Shown: piece by piece, positions 25,279-33,793 of the stretch
How positions within the stretch are numbered: the stretch's first letter is position 1
Layout of the letters: each line of letters starts with the position of its first letter
Origin: a bacterium
GTDB taxonomy: Bacteria; Verrucomicrobiota; Verrucomicrobiia; Limisphaerales; RI-55
NCBI GenBank assembly: GCA_016124235.1
Contig: WGOC01000015.1
Location: 56,943-120,942 of the forward strand
Reading direction: 5' to 3'
Length of the DNA stretch: 64,000 nucleotides
The notes under the pieces: model-generated
What the model saw: only the letters and a program-made list of their open reading frames with translations
Told to the model about the DNA's origin: nothing
Database searches by the model: none
Position numbers and translations under genes: made by a program

Positions 25279-26511
25279 TTATTTTGCGTCGTCCTTGATC
25301 ACGGCCGCACACGCCCGGCGCAAGTATTCTTCAAACGCCCAATCGCCGCTGCTGCCGGTTTGCCGGGTGACCACGAGATCAAGGCTCGGCACGAAGGCAA
25401 CCAGTTGTCCGCCGGAACCGGGCTTCTCCCGCGCATCCATCGGAATGCCTTCACCGCTGCGACCGTCTTCGCCGTGGTGAAACGCGGGACGCTCCCAGCC
25501 GCTGGAAAAGACCTGCGGGTTCAGTTTCCAGCGCATTTCCGGCGTGTGCACGTTGTGCGTCGATTGCCCGGTCTGTTCGACAAACCATTCGGGGATGACC
25601 TGCTGGTCGCCCCACCGGCCGTTGTGGAGCATGCAATACGCGATGCGCGCCATGTCCCGCGACGGCATACCAAGTCCGTGTGACGGATGACGACCGATCT
25701 TCGGGCCGCCGTCGTAATATTGAAACCACCAGTGCTCGATGCCGATCGGCTTGAACAACGCCTCGATCGCAAACTGGTCGTACGGTTCGCCCGTCACGTT
25801 TTCGCAGACCAAGCTCGCGTGCGAGAGGGCAATGGTTGAATAGCCGCAGCCGGTGCCCGGATCGAACGCGAGCTTCGCCGTGCGCGGGTCTCCGCTCAGC
25901 CCGAGGATGTATTCCCACGAGCCGTCATTCGGTGCACCGGTCGCCTCAGGACAAATGCCGGACGTGTGATTGAGCAACTGCTGGACGGTGATCTTCGCTT
26001 TGCGCGGATCGCTGAGCGGTTTGGCCCACGGAATGTAATCAAACGCCGGATCGCTGAAGGTCATCTTGCGCGGCGTCAATCCGTGCTGGCTCCGTTCGGA
26101 GGCGATCGCGAGCACCGTCGCGCAAATAGCCTTGGAACACGAGGCGACACGGCGCGAATCAGTGATGGCGCTGTTGCCGCGTTCCACTTCGAGGACGATG
26201 TAGCCGTGCCGGATCACATCGGCGGCAAACGTGCGGTTGTCACTCCTCTTCAACCACTCGGCGAGATCAGCGAGTTTGTCCGGATCCATCCCGCCAAGCC
26301 GCTGGATGTCCTCCGGCGAATCGAGTTTGCGCCAGCCACCTTTCGATTCAGGTGGAGGAAAATAGTCCGATGCAGGATGGGAATCGTGGGCTGTGGCGGC
26401 TTCGGCAGCGGCGGCATTCGTGGGAGCAAGGGCGGTGATTGCCGCAAAACCGAAAAGCACCGGGACGAAGAGAAATGTCCGTGCGTTGGTATAATTCAAA
26501 AATCGGATCAT
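25279..26511 (-). CDS. Exported serine hydrolase of the class C beta-lactamase/penicillin-binding fold
   Basis: A 410-residue exported protein. Residues 1-36 form a signal peptide (start at 26511 chosen for this). The catalytic SxxK is SCSK (Ser124-Lys127), and the YxN-like motif is GYSTIALS (Tyr-Ser-Thr), so the second motif is non-canonical. Additional family blocks are QQLLNHTSGI and GLGMPSRDMARIAYCMLHNG; the third motif region is GSGGQLVAFVPSLDL. Family members include esterases, D-amino-acid peptidases and beta-lactamases; an esterase or peptidase role is likelier than antibiotic resistance. It is the last gene of a minus-strand series of secreted enzymes, 104 bases after the esterase-metallopeptidase gene. 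Confidence 0.88.
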   Translation of the reverse strand: MIRFLNYTNARTFLFVPVLFGFAAITALAPTNAAAAEAATAHDSHPASDYFPPPESKGGWRKLDSPEDIQRLGGMDPDKLADLAEWLKRSDNRTFAADVIRHGYIVLEVERGNSAITDSRRVASCSKAICATVLAIASERSQHGLTPRKMTFSDPAFDYIPWAKPLSDPRKAKITVQQLLNHTSGICPEATGAPNDGSWEYILGLSGDPRTAKLAFDPGTGCGYSTIALSHASLVCENVTGEPYDQFAIEALFKPIGIEHWWFQYYDGGPKIGRHPSHGLGMPSRDMARIAYCMLHNGRWGDQQVIPEWFVEQTGQSTHNVHTPEMRWKLNPQVFSSGWERPAFHHGEDGRSGEGIPMDAREKPGSGGQLVAFVPSLDLVVTRQTGSSGDWAFEEYLRRACAAVIKDDAK

Positions 26512-26615
26512 GGTCGGGCGTTGTTCGGGATTTGGAATGGGGCACAACAACTGACGCGGCAAACGACGCCGGCCATCAATCAAGTGCGGAAAAGTGATTG
26601 GATTGCTCGCTGGTG

Positions 26616-28361
26616 CTACTTTGCCGGCCCCCAGACTTTTTCCAGAACGGAATGAAGCTGCGGATCGAATTCCGCCAGCTCGGCGCGCACGAACGGGAAG
26701 AAATCATTACGATAGAAATAAGCCTCTGTCCCTTCCGCGAAGTACTCTTTGGCATCCGTCAGTCCGTAATGTCGCACGTGTTCCCCGGTGTAGAGCAAGA
26801 CATTCTCGTAAATACCCGACGCCTTCGCGTGATCGTAAGCCGCGACGATTTCGGGATCATCGAATCCAAGGAATTGATCGTGATACGCGTGCGCGAGTTC
26901 GTGCAAGACAACCGCGGGATGCTTGAGCATCTGCTGACGCGAATACAATTCACGCGCCTGCGTGATGTGGACCTTCTTCGCCAGCCGCGGATCGCAGCCG
27001 TGCTCGACCAGCCATTCTCGCCCGGGATGATACTGCATCGATTTCAAAAACGGATGATCGTGTTCGATCCAGATGCCGACGCTTTGCAGTTTTTCCAACT
27101 GTGGTGGGGGAACCAGGATTTTGATTCGTTGAAGATGATTCGCGAGCATCGTGAGCGCTTTGCTTCCTTCGTCTGCAAATGGTCCATCCAGTAGCGCCGG
27201 CTCAACGTCAACATTCCAACCTTCAATGTTGCGTTGTACCGGATCAAACCGAACCGGATTCGTTTCCGCCGTCGGAGAAGCCGCCGCTGCGACCTGCTTG
27301 TAGGGCCGATGTTCATCCATCGCGATGCAGGCGCGCGCGAATTCACCGCCAATGGCGCAATAGGTTTTTGGACTGCCCAGATAGTGATAAGGAAAGTTCG
27401 AACCGACCTGGTTCCATTCCTCGAGGTGCTCTTTCCAGCCTTTGTGAAAGACGGCGTCGGCGGCCATGTCCCAATACACGTCGGTTTCCACTACCGCCAC
27501 GTTGCCCTTGAATTCGGGCAGATCGGCAGCCGCCTCCTGCGCGCGTTTGAACGTCTTTATTTTTATGTTTGGTCTAAAGCGAACCTCATCCCGGTCCTCA
27601 CGCCCGTCGACTCCCATTACACCGATGACGAACGGAAGTTTGGGCGCGTGCAAATCGCTCCGGACGTCCCGAATGAAATCGATCATGTTCGTCGTGTAAG
27701 CCGCCGTGTAGTCGGGGTTGATCATGTCGTTCCAACCCTGAAACCAGACACAGCCGGCCAGCTCGTAGCCCTGCCCGTGATAACCGGGGAAGTTCTCTTT
27801 CAGGTTGGCCAGCGTGTTGGTGATGTTGCTGATCATCCGGCGATAATAGTCGCCGTAGCTCGCCTTGATGTCGTCCAGCGTGGCCGCGGGTTTGTTCTTC
27901 CGCGCCCGTTCATGGTCTTTCTGCAAAACGGCGGCGTCAGGGAGCCCGGCGCTCGGCGGACGAAAATCACGATACAAATCCTTGCCGCCCCACGCGGTCT
28001 TGATGAGCAGGACTTGCTGGTCGTAATGATCGCCGACAACCCAGCCAAATTCCAGTTCCGGTCCGATGCAATCCGGACTTCCGTAGCCCACGGTCAGATC
28101 GCCTTTGCGGTCGAGGAACTTGATCCACACATCGTCGCGTTTTATCCATTCGCCGTCCTTCTGGTAATGCGTAAAGCGCCCGTGCGTGGCCGACACCTTG
28201 ATCTGACGCTCAAGCAATTCCACCCGCGCCTTGCCCTCCATGTTCGATTGACCTGCAAGGATGAAAACCTTGACTGGCTTTTCGGCAGAACGACCCGTCG
28301 CGATCGCGACACACACGAAAGCAACGGCAAGCGCGACTCGGATTGGCAAAACGATTCGCAT
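26616..28361 (-). CDS. Fusion of a sialate-O-acetylesterase-like domain with a HExxH metallopeptidase-like domain
   Basis: A 581-residue exported protein. MRIVLPIRVALAVAFVCVAI starts a signal peptide. The N-terminal half (about 28-350) is an SGNH carbohydrate esterase: VFILAGQSNMEG with nucleophile Ser39, TAWGGKDL, and GCVWFQGWNDM. The C-terminal half (about 375-581) has LHELAHAYHD (His487-Glu488, His491) and EYFAEGTEAYF (Glu539 as probable third zinc ligand), the gluzincin layout. Such esterases usually deacetylate plant or host glycans; the second domain would add proteolysis or glycan-peptide processing. It lies 25 bases after the DUF1080 lipoprotein gene in the same operon. Each domain's family is inferred from motifs. 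Confidence 0.82.
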   Translation of the reverse strand: MRIVLPIRVALAVAFVCVAIATGRSAEKPVKVFILAGQSNMEGKARVELLERQIKVSATHGRFTHYQKDGEWIKRDDVWIKFLDRKGDLTVGYGSPDCIGPELEFGWVVGDHYDQQVLLIKTAWGGKDLYRDFRPPSAGLPDAAVLQKDHERARKNKPAATLDDIKASYGDYYRRMISNITNTLANLKENFPGYHGQGYELAGCVWFQGWNDMINPDYTAAYTTNMIDFIRDVRSDLHAPKLPFVIGVMGVDGREDRDEVRFRPNIKIKTFKRAQEAAADLPEFKGNVAVVETDVYWDMAADAVFHKGWKEHLEEWNQVGSNFPYHYLGSPKTYCAIGGEFARACIAMDEHRPYKQVAAAASPTAETNPVRFDPVQRNIEGWNVDVEPALLDGPFADEGSKALTMLANHLQRIKILVPPPQLEKLQSVGIWIEHDHPFLKSMQYHPGREWLVEHGCDPRLAKKVHITQARELYSRQQMLKHPAVVLHELAHAYHDQFLGFDDPEIVAAYDHAKASGIYENVLLYTGEHVRHYGLTDAKEYFAEGTEAYFYRNDFFPFVRAELAEFDPQLHSVLEKVWGPAK

Positions 28362-28386
28362 CGTATTCAGGCGAATGATGCGCAGC

Positions 28387-29223
28387 TCACGCGTCGAGCG
28401 GGAGCACCTCGATTTTGCGGAACTGTGTGGGGTGACTTTCCGATTGCACGGAGATCGTGCCGCCACTGAGCATCAACGGTTGCCCCATGGCGAGGAGGCG
28501 TTTCGCATTGCCGTCCTTCGGATCGAGCTGGGGCTTTTCGTAACGCAGCACTTCCACACCTTCCATGATGTGGCGGATGTAATCGTTGCCATGCACCTCA
28601 ACTTCGGCCGTGACCCATTGGTCGCCATGATAGGTCTTGGACGTGGAATCGGTGCAGTGCTGAGTGTGCAGCTTGCCGTTCATCACGATGTTCGTTCCCG
28701 GGGTGCAGACATTGAGATTATGGCGCGGATGAACTCCGTCGCCGCCGAGCAATTGCGCTTCGATGGAGACCGGATAATCCTGGTCCACAGTCATGGATTC
28801 CGGCGTCTGGCCGTGGAGCATAAGACCGTTGTTGCGAAAGGCCCAACCAGCGCCGCCGGGGCACTGATCGCCAATGAAACGATATTCGGCGCGCAGCCGG
28901 TAATGGGAAAACGGCTGATGATAGAAAAGGTGGCCGTAACGTTCGTCGAAGGTTTTGTAGGCTTCGTAGGAAACCGTGATGTAGCCGTCCACGATGCGGA
29001 AAGTGTCACCAAAATTGTCGCCCATCTTGTGATAGCGAATCTTGGGAATCCAGCCGTCGAGATTACGGCCGTTGTAGAGCTGGATCCAATTGTCGGCGGT
29101 CTTTTTCGATTTGTAAGTGCTGCAACCGGCGAGCGCCAGACCGGCGCCGGCGGTGGTAATTTGAGTTAGAAATTTGCGACGGTTAAACGCGGGCACGGCG
29201 GCACCGCTTTGGGGAGAATTCAT
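28387..29223 (-). CDS. Tat-exported lipoprotein with a DUF1080 (3-keto-disaccharide hydrolase) domain
   Basis: A 278-residue protein. The N terminus has a twin-arginine signal (NRRKFLTQITTAG, Arg15-Arg16) that ends in a lipobox LAGC with Cys34, so it should be folded, exported by Tat and lipidated. The DUF1080 domain follows: NWIQLYNGRNLDGWIPK, DNFGDTFRIVDGYI, GHLFYHQPFSHYRLRAEYRF, and WVTAEVEVHGNDYIRHIMEG. DUF1080 proteins, now known to include 3-keto-glycoside hydrolases, are strongly expanded in Verrucomicrobia and Planctomycetes. It is transcribed with the upstream DMF-like and downstream esterase-fusion genes. Confidence 0.92.
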   Translation of the reverse strand: MNSPQSGAAVPAFNRRKFLTQITTAGAGLALAGCSTYKSKKTADNWIQLYNGRNLDGWIPKIRYHKMGDNFGDTFRIVDGYITVSYEAYKTFDERYGHLFYHQPFSHYRLRAEYRFIGDQCPGGAGWAFRNNGLMLHGQTPESMTVDQDYPVSIEAQLLGGDGVHPRHNLNVCTPGTNIVMNGKLHTQHCTDSTSKTYHGDQWVTAEVEVHGNDYIRHIMEGVEVLRYEKPQLDPKDGNAKRLLAMGQPLMLSGGTISVQSESHPTQFRKIEVLPLDA

Positions 29224-29305
29224 GACGGGAGCCTAAAACCCAGATGTCATTCGTCAATGCGAGTTCTTGTTCGACCCAAATCTCCTTGGCCGCACTTCAC
29301 GAACG

Positions 29306-30856
29306 TCATGCTGGTTGAATCATGTGATCCAACAAATTGCGCGTGATTTGCTGCACGCGCGGATCGGGACCTTGCGGTGACGTGTAAACAGTGGGCCGCA
29401 CGTAACCAAGTGGTGCCGACAATCCGTCCGCCCACCAACACGTGGTGGCGTTGAACACGAAGTTGCCCTTCGGTCCCGGGTAAATGGTCGCGGTGAACTT
29501 GCCGCCGTTGAGTTCTCCGGGCGCCGATTGCGTGGGGCCGCTGGCAACAATTTCCAGACCGGGAATTGGCGCGGGATCGCCATGCCATTCCCAACCGACG
29601 AGTCCGGGGATGCCGTCGCCTCGCTTCATGCCCGTGCCCGCGAACAACCAATGATCGGGCGCGACGCAGGTCCAATCCGCGCCGCCGGTGACGGGTCCGG
29701 TGCTGTGCGCGCCGACCAATTCATTGGCGTAAGGTCGCTCGTGCGGCAGCGACTTCATCGCGACAAAATCACGCATGCCGCCGGGCGGTCCAAACACGCC
29801 GACGCGCTCGAACACGCGGTTTGAAATTCCCGTTCGATCCGGCGAATACAGAATCTTTCCGCAACTCGTGTTGCCGGAAAGGAAGGCAACGTGGACGCCG
29901 GCCGCGATCGCGTGCTTGAGGTTGCGAAACATCTCGATCGTGTAGTATTCGTCATGCCCCACTGACAGAATTCCGCGGGCCCGGCGTAATCCAGTCCGAT
30001 CGCGGTGCGTGTCTGAATTGGAAACATAAGTAACGTCGCGACCTTCGGATTCCATCCAAAACGCGAGCGGGAATTCCCAGAGAAACCATTCGCCCGAACC
30101 CTGTGACAACGGCGCATCCAGAATTTGGCAATACGTGCCATACGGCCGGTTGAAACACACCTGAACATCGCCGCCCCAGTACCATTCGGTTTTGCCGTCG
30201 TCGTAGAGTGCGAAATGATCAGGCCACCGATTGTAAGCCTGCCACGTGTTGTCCGAGCATTGGAAGAGGTAGTCCGCCTCGCGGTCGTCGCGCACGATGA
30301 AGATCACGTAGCTTTGTGTACCGTCGCGCAACGCCGTCAATTTGCCGAGATACACACCGCTCAGCCAATCTCCCGGAACGGTGAATGTGACCGCGGGATC
30401 CCACTGACAGTCTCGCACGCGCTTGTCACCAACCGGCGGGTCCGGTTGTGTCCGCCCCGCGATTGGTTCGTAACGGCGGACCAAACGTCCGCCCCGACCG
30501 CCGTAGTAACCCATCCGGTAAATGTCCAATGTGAACTCGGACGCGGGATTGGTGCTGACAAATAGCGAAAGCGCTTCACCAGCCCGTACGCTGGTGTGCG
30601 AACAGTAGCCTTCGATCCACGGACACCGAAACCGCGTGGCCGGATCGACGCGGGTATTCGTCAACATCCAGTCGCTCGTACCGGGTCGCTGGTTTTCGCG
30701 AGCGATCGGATTTACGTCACTGCCGGAACCAGCATCGGTTGATTTGCAACCGGCGAGGGCGACGCCGACTCCCAGACCCGCGAGACCACTCAACGCCTGC
30801 CGTCGGTTCATGCCCGCATGGGCGGCTTTGGAATTCTTTCGCTGGCGTTTTGGCAT
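29306..30856 (-). CDS. Tat-exported lipoprotein resembling the N,N-dimethylformamidase large subunit
   Basis: About 516 residues from the start I prefer at 30856; alternatives at 30811 and 30874 are possible. A twin-arginine signal (MNRRQALSGLAG) ends in a lipobox ALAGC, so export by Tat and lipidation are expected. The body matches the large-subunit/C-terminal domain of dimethylformamidase-like proteins: SVGHDEYYTIEMFRNLKHAI, VHVAFLSGNTSCGKI, LDIYRMGYYGGRGGR and FNATTCWWADGLS. The HDEYY block is a recognisable family motif. Family members in this phylum are mostly uncharacterised, so amide hydrolysis is not assured. It heads the minus-strand secreted-enzyme operon. Confidence 0.82.
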   Translation of the reverse strand: MPKRQRKNSKAAHAGMNRRQALSGLAGLGVGVALAGCKSTDAGSGSDVNPIARENQRPGTSDWMLTNTRVDPATRFRCPWIEGYCSHTSVRAGEALSLFVSTNPASEFTLDIYRMGYYGGRGGRLVRRYEPIAGRTQPDPPVGDKRVRDCQWDPAVTFTVPGDWLSGVYLGKLTALRDGTQSYVIFIVRDDREADYLFQCSDNTWQAYNRWPDHFALYDDGKTEWYWGGDVQVCFNRPYGTYCQILDAPLSQGSGEWFLWEFPLAFWMESEGRDVTYVSNSDTHRDRTGLRRARGILSVGHDEYYTIEMFRNLKHAIAAGVHVAFLSGNTSCGKILYSPDRTGISNRVFERVGVFGPPGGMRDFVAMKSLPHERPYANELVGAHSTGPVTGGADWTCVAPDHWLFAGTGMKRGDGIPGLVGWEWHGDPAPIPGLEIVASGPTQSAPGELNGGKFTATIYPGPKGNFVFNATTCWWADGLSAPLGYVRPTVYTSPQGPDPRVQQITRNLLDHMIQPA

Positions 30857-31058
30857 GAGGGATTGTTTGTGCATCAAAAGCGATGGCGCGGGAAGTGGCA
30901 AGTGCGATGCAAATCTGAGCATACTCACCACTGGACAAAGTGAACGACGCGGGCGGGGAACACCTCATGGTTTCGAGATGTTCAATTGTCACCGGTGACG
31001 TTAGGTTTCTCGACACAACCTTTCACGACCATTCCGGATCGTGAGAACGCTGAACGTC

Positions 31059-32045
31059 ATGAATCAAAAATCGTTCCACGGGTACGCTGCAAAACCTGGT
31101 TTACCCACGTCGATGAGTTGCTGGTTGGCGGGCCTCATACTGGTCATTCTGTCGGCTCCTCGAATGGTCGCCGCCGAGCCGGTTGGCGGGAGCACGGCGT
31201 TTCCTTGTCCCGAATCGGAAATCGCCCACTACACCGCTTACCACGTGAAAGATCCGATCAAGATCGACGGACTTTTGTCCGAAACCGCCTGGCAAGGAGC
31301 CCCGCAATCGCCGCGTTTTGTGGACATCCTCAGCGGGGCCCGACCTATTCACAGTACGCGGGCCATGGTTTTGTGGGACGACCAAAATCTCTACGTGGCT
31401 TACCGAATCCAGGAGCCGCTCGTACACGCAAAGTTCACGAATCACAACGACACGATTTATTACGACAATGATGTGGAGTGTTTCATCGCCGGGCGGGACG
31501 CGTATTACGAGTTTGAGATCAACGCGTTCAACACGTGTTACGAGGTCTTTTTCATCTGGGAAGACGCGTACGAAAGGGACGGCTTCGCGCGATCTCCGGA
31601 ATTTGCGCGGGAAAAATTGAAACCGTTCAACGGCGTTGGCTTTACGAATCATCCGCGCGGCGGTCGGTTGGGCAATTTCAATTGGACCTTTCCCGGCAAG
31701 CAGACGGCCGTGCACATCGACGGGACGGTGAACGACGATACTGATCGCGACCGCGGTTGGACCGTGGAACTTGCCTTTCCGTGGAAGGGCATGCAATGGC
31801 TGGCGAAAGGCAACAATCGATCGCTGCCGCCGCGCGACGGCGACGTGTGGCGCATGGATTTCTCGCGTTTCAACACCTACAAGGAAGCGCCGCCAGCAAA
31901 GGATTCCGGCGGCTGGGTATGGACGCGCCACGGCGTTTGGGATTCGCACATCCCGGAGTGCTTTGCGTATATCAAATTCACCACAAACGACGTCGCGAAA
32001 CTCCCGGCAAGTGATGCGCCAATAAAGCGTTCCGAAGAACAATGA
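31059..32045 (+). CDS. Exported CBM9-like carbohydrate-binding protein
   Basis: A 328-residue exported protein. A hydrophobic N-terminal segment (SCWLAGLILVILSAP) and a cut near VAAEP give export; the ATG at 31059 was preferred over a GTG at 31041. The rest is a single CBM9-type beta-sandwich: IKIDGLLSETAWQGAP, TRAMVLWDDQNLYVAYRI, NDTIYYDNDVECFI, YYEFEINAFNT, WTVELAFPWKGM and VWRMDFSRFNT. Such stand-alone domains in Verrucomicrobia bind xylan or other sugars, or accompany glycan-active enzymes. It is encoded next to secreted hydrolases on both strands. Confidence 0.88.
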   Translation: MNQKSFHGYAAKPGLPTSMSCWLAGLILVILSAPRMVAAEPVGGSTAFPCPESEIAHYTAYHVKDPIKIDGLLSETAWQGAPQSPRFVDILSGARPIHSTRAMVLWDDQNLYVAYRIQEPLVHAKFTNHNDTIYYDNDVECFIAGRDAYYEFEINAFNTCYEVFFIWEDAYERDGFARSPEFAREKLKPFNGVGFTNHPRGGRLGNFNWTFPGKQTAVHIDGTVNDDTDRDRGWTVELAFPWKGMQWLAKGNNRSLPPRDGDVWRMDFSRFNTYKEAPPAKDSGGWVWTRHGVWDSHIPECFAYIKFTTNDVAKLPASDAPIKRSEEQ

Positions 32046-32168
32046 GCGGAATCATGTTCTGCGTTCCGTGATCCCGCGTGACCTCGCGCATCCGAAGTCC
32101 AAACGTATCGATCACCGAGGCTTTCCTTGCGCCATGGAAAGGTGCGACGCAGAATCCAATTTTCACGC

Positions 32169-32957
32169 ATGCTTATGAAATCCAATTCTTCATCCGCTTC
32201 TCACCAATTTGGCCGTCGGGAATTCTTCAAAGGCGCGGCGACTGCGCTCGGAGCGGCGGCTTTAACCGGCTGCTCAACCGTCCGGGCCTCAGCAAAAAAA
32301 GCGAAGAACATCGTCTCGACCGGTGACGTCGTGTTGTTTCAAGGCGATTCCATCACGGACGCGGGCTGGGACCGCAAACAAGGTGACGTTCCGAACAAGC
32401 AGCCGGGTCTGGGTCACGGCTACGCGTGGCTGGCGGCGGCCGAACTTTTGACCGATCGTCCGAATGATGGATTGCGGATTTTCAATCGCGGGATCAGCGG
32501 CAACAAAGTGTTTCAGCTCGCTGACCGTTGGCAGAAGGATTGCCTCGATCTCCAACCAAATGTGCTCAGCATTCTGATTGGCGTGAATGATATCTGGCAC
32601 ACGTTGAACGGGAATTATCACGGCACGCTTGATATTTACGAACACGATTACAACGCGTTGATCGAGCGCACGCTCAAGGCGTTGCCCGACGTGAAGCTCG
32701 TAATTTGCGAACCGTTTGTCCTGAAGTTTGGCGCGGTAAACGACAAGTGGTTTCCCGAGTTCAACGAATATCGCGCCGCCGCCCGCCGCGTGGCGACCAA
32801 GTTCAACGCGACGTTTATTCCGTACCAGGAAATGTTTGATACGGCGGTTCAATACGCGCCGTCCGAGCACTGGCTGCGCGATGGCGTGCATCCGACGACC
32901 GAAGGTGCCTCGTTGATGGCGCACCACTGGCTGAAGGCCGTGGGTGAAATCTGCTAA
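32169..32957 (+). CDS. Tat-exported SGNH/GDSL-type esterase lipoprotein
   Basis: A 262-residue protein. The N terminus carries GRREFFKGAATALGAAALTG followed by Cys35, a twin-arginine signal ending in a lipobox. The SGNH blocks are VVLFQGDSITDAGW (nucleophile Ser in block I), FNRGISGNKVFQLADRW (block II), LIGVNDIWH (block III) and LRDGVHPTTEGASLMA (Asp and His of block V), so the catalytic set is complete. Such enzymes remove acyl groups from glycans or lipids. It follows the CBM9-like gene by about 120 bases on the same strand, and the two may be co-transcribed. Confidence 0.92.
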   Translation: MLMKSNSSSASHQFGRREFFKGAATALGAAALTGCSTVRASAKKAKNIVSTGDVVLFQGDSITDAGWDRKQGDVPNKQPGLGHGYAWLAAAELLTDRPNDGLRIFNRGISGNKVFQLADRWQKDCLDLQPNVLSILIGVNDIWHTLNGNYHGTLDIYEHDYNALIERTLKALPDVKLVICEPFVLKFGAVNDKWFPEFNEYRAAARRVATKFNATFIPYQEMFDTAVQYAPSEHWLRDGVHPTTEGASLMAHHWLKAVGEIC

Positions 32958-33112
32958 CGTACGGAAACCGTCCGACGGTCGGAGCGCCCATTAAAAACCT
33001 CCGGCCGATTTGTGCTATGATTTGAGTCGTTCCGTGCTTGCCCCACCTGTTGAATCTGTAATCCGCTTTCGAAAGCACCGTCGAATCCAGCTATTCGAAT
33101 CGGTTACCGCGA

Positions 33113-33790
33113 TCACCAGGGGATCACTTCCCGATCGCGCCAGAAGAGACCGGTTTTGTCTTGAGGCGCGTCGGCGGCCAGCCAGGCGATCCCTTCAGCT
33201 CCCTGTTCCGCCGAACGCGGCGCACCAGCGCCTCCCATGTCGGTGCGGCACCAACCGGGACAGACCGAGTTGACGGCGATGTTATTTCCTTTGAGCGCGG
33301 CCGCCAGTTGGCAGGTTACGGCGTTCAAGGCCGTCTTGGAAATGCAATACGCCGGGGCCCAGGTGGCGGAATCACCGTCGCCCAGTTGTCCGCCGCCGCT
33401 GGACACATTGACGATCCGGCCAGCCGGGCTTTTCATCAAACGCGGCGCGAATGCCTGCGCCACGCGCAACGCGCCCAAAGCATTGTTGACCAGCGTGCGT
33501 TCCACGATTTCGAGCGGGATACTCAGGATTTCCGCGTCGCCTTCAGCGATGATGCCAGCATTGTTGATCAACACGTCGAGGGCGGCAATTTGTTGAACCG
33601 CTCCAGCCACGCTCGCGGCGTCCGTGATGTCCAGCTGGACAAAGGTCGTTCCGGGCAATTGCGCGGCGGCAGCTTCTCCCCGTGGACGATCGCGGGCCGA
33701 GAGGATGACTCTAAAACCGCGGTCGGAAAGCAGCCGGGCCGTTTCAAATCCCAGTCCCCGGCTGGCACCGGTGATCAATACCGTTTTCAT
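33113..33790 (-). CDS. Short-chain dehydrogenase/reductase
   Basis: A 225-residue cytosolic SDR. The cofactor motif is TGASRGLG (7-14), the NNAG structural motif is present (INNAGII), and the catalytic Ser-Tyr-Lys is visible as NVSSGGG followed by YCISK. PGWCRTDMGG fits the classical family. The Arg at the end of the first glycine loop region (ARDRPRG) favours NADP(H). It begins 3 bases after the stop of the C45-type gene on the same strand, so the pair are probably one operon. Substrate unknown. Confidence 0.92.
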   Translation of the reverse strand: MKTVLITGASRGLGFETARLLSDRGFRVILSARDRPRGEAAAAQLPGTTFVQLDITDAASVAGAVQQIAALDVLINNAGIIAEGDAEILSIPLEIVERTLVNNALGALRVAQAFAPRLMKSPAGRIVNVSSGGGQLGDGDSATWAPAYCISKTALNAVTCQLAAALKGNNIAVNSVCPGWCRTDMGGAGAPRSAEQGAEGIAWLAADAPQDKTGLFWRDREVIPW

Positions 33791-33793
33791 CGA

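Noticed and set aside
27234..28469. Long open frame on the plus strand opposite the esterase-metallopeptidase gene
   Set aside because: Antisense to a gene with a signal peptide and two recognisable domains; no motif of its own.
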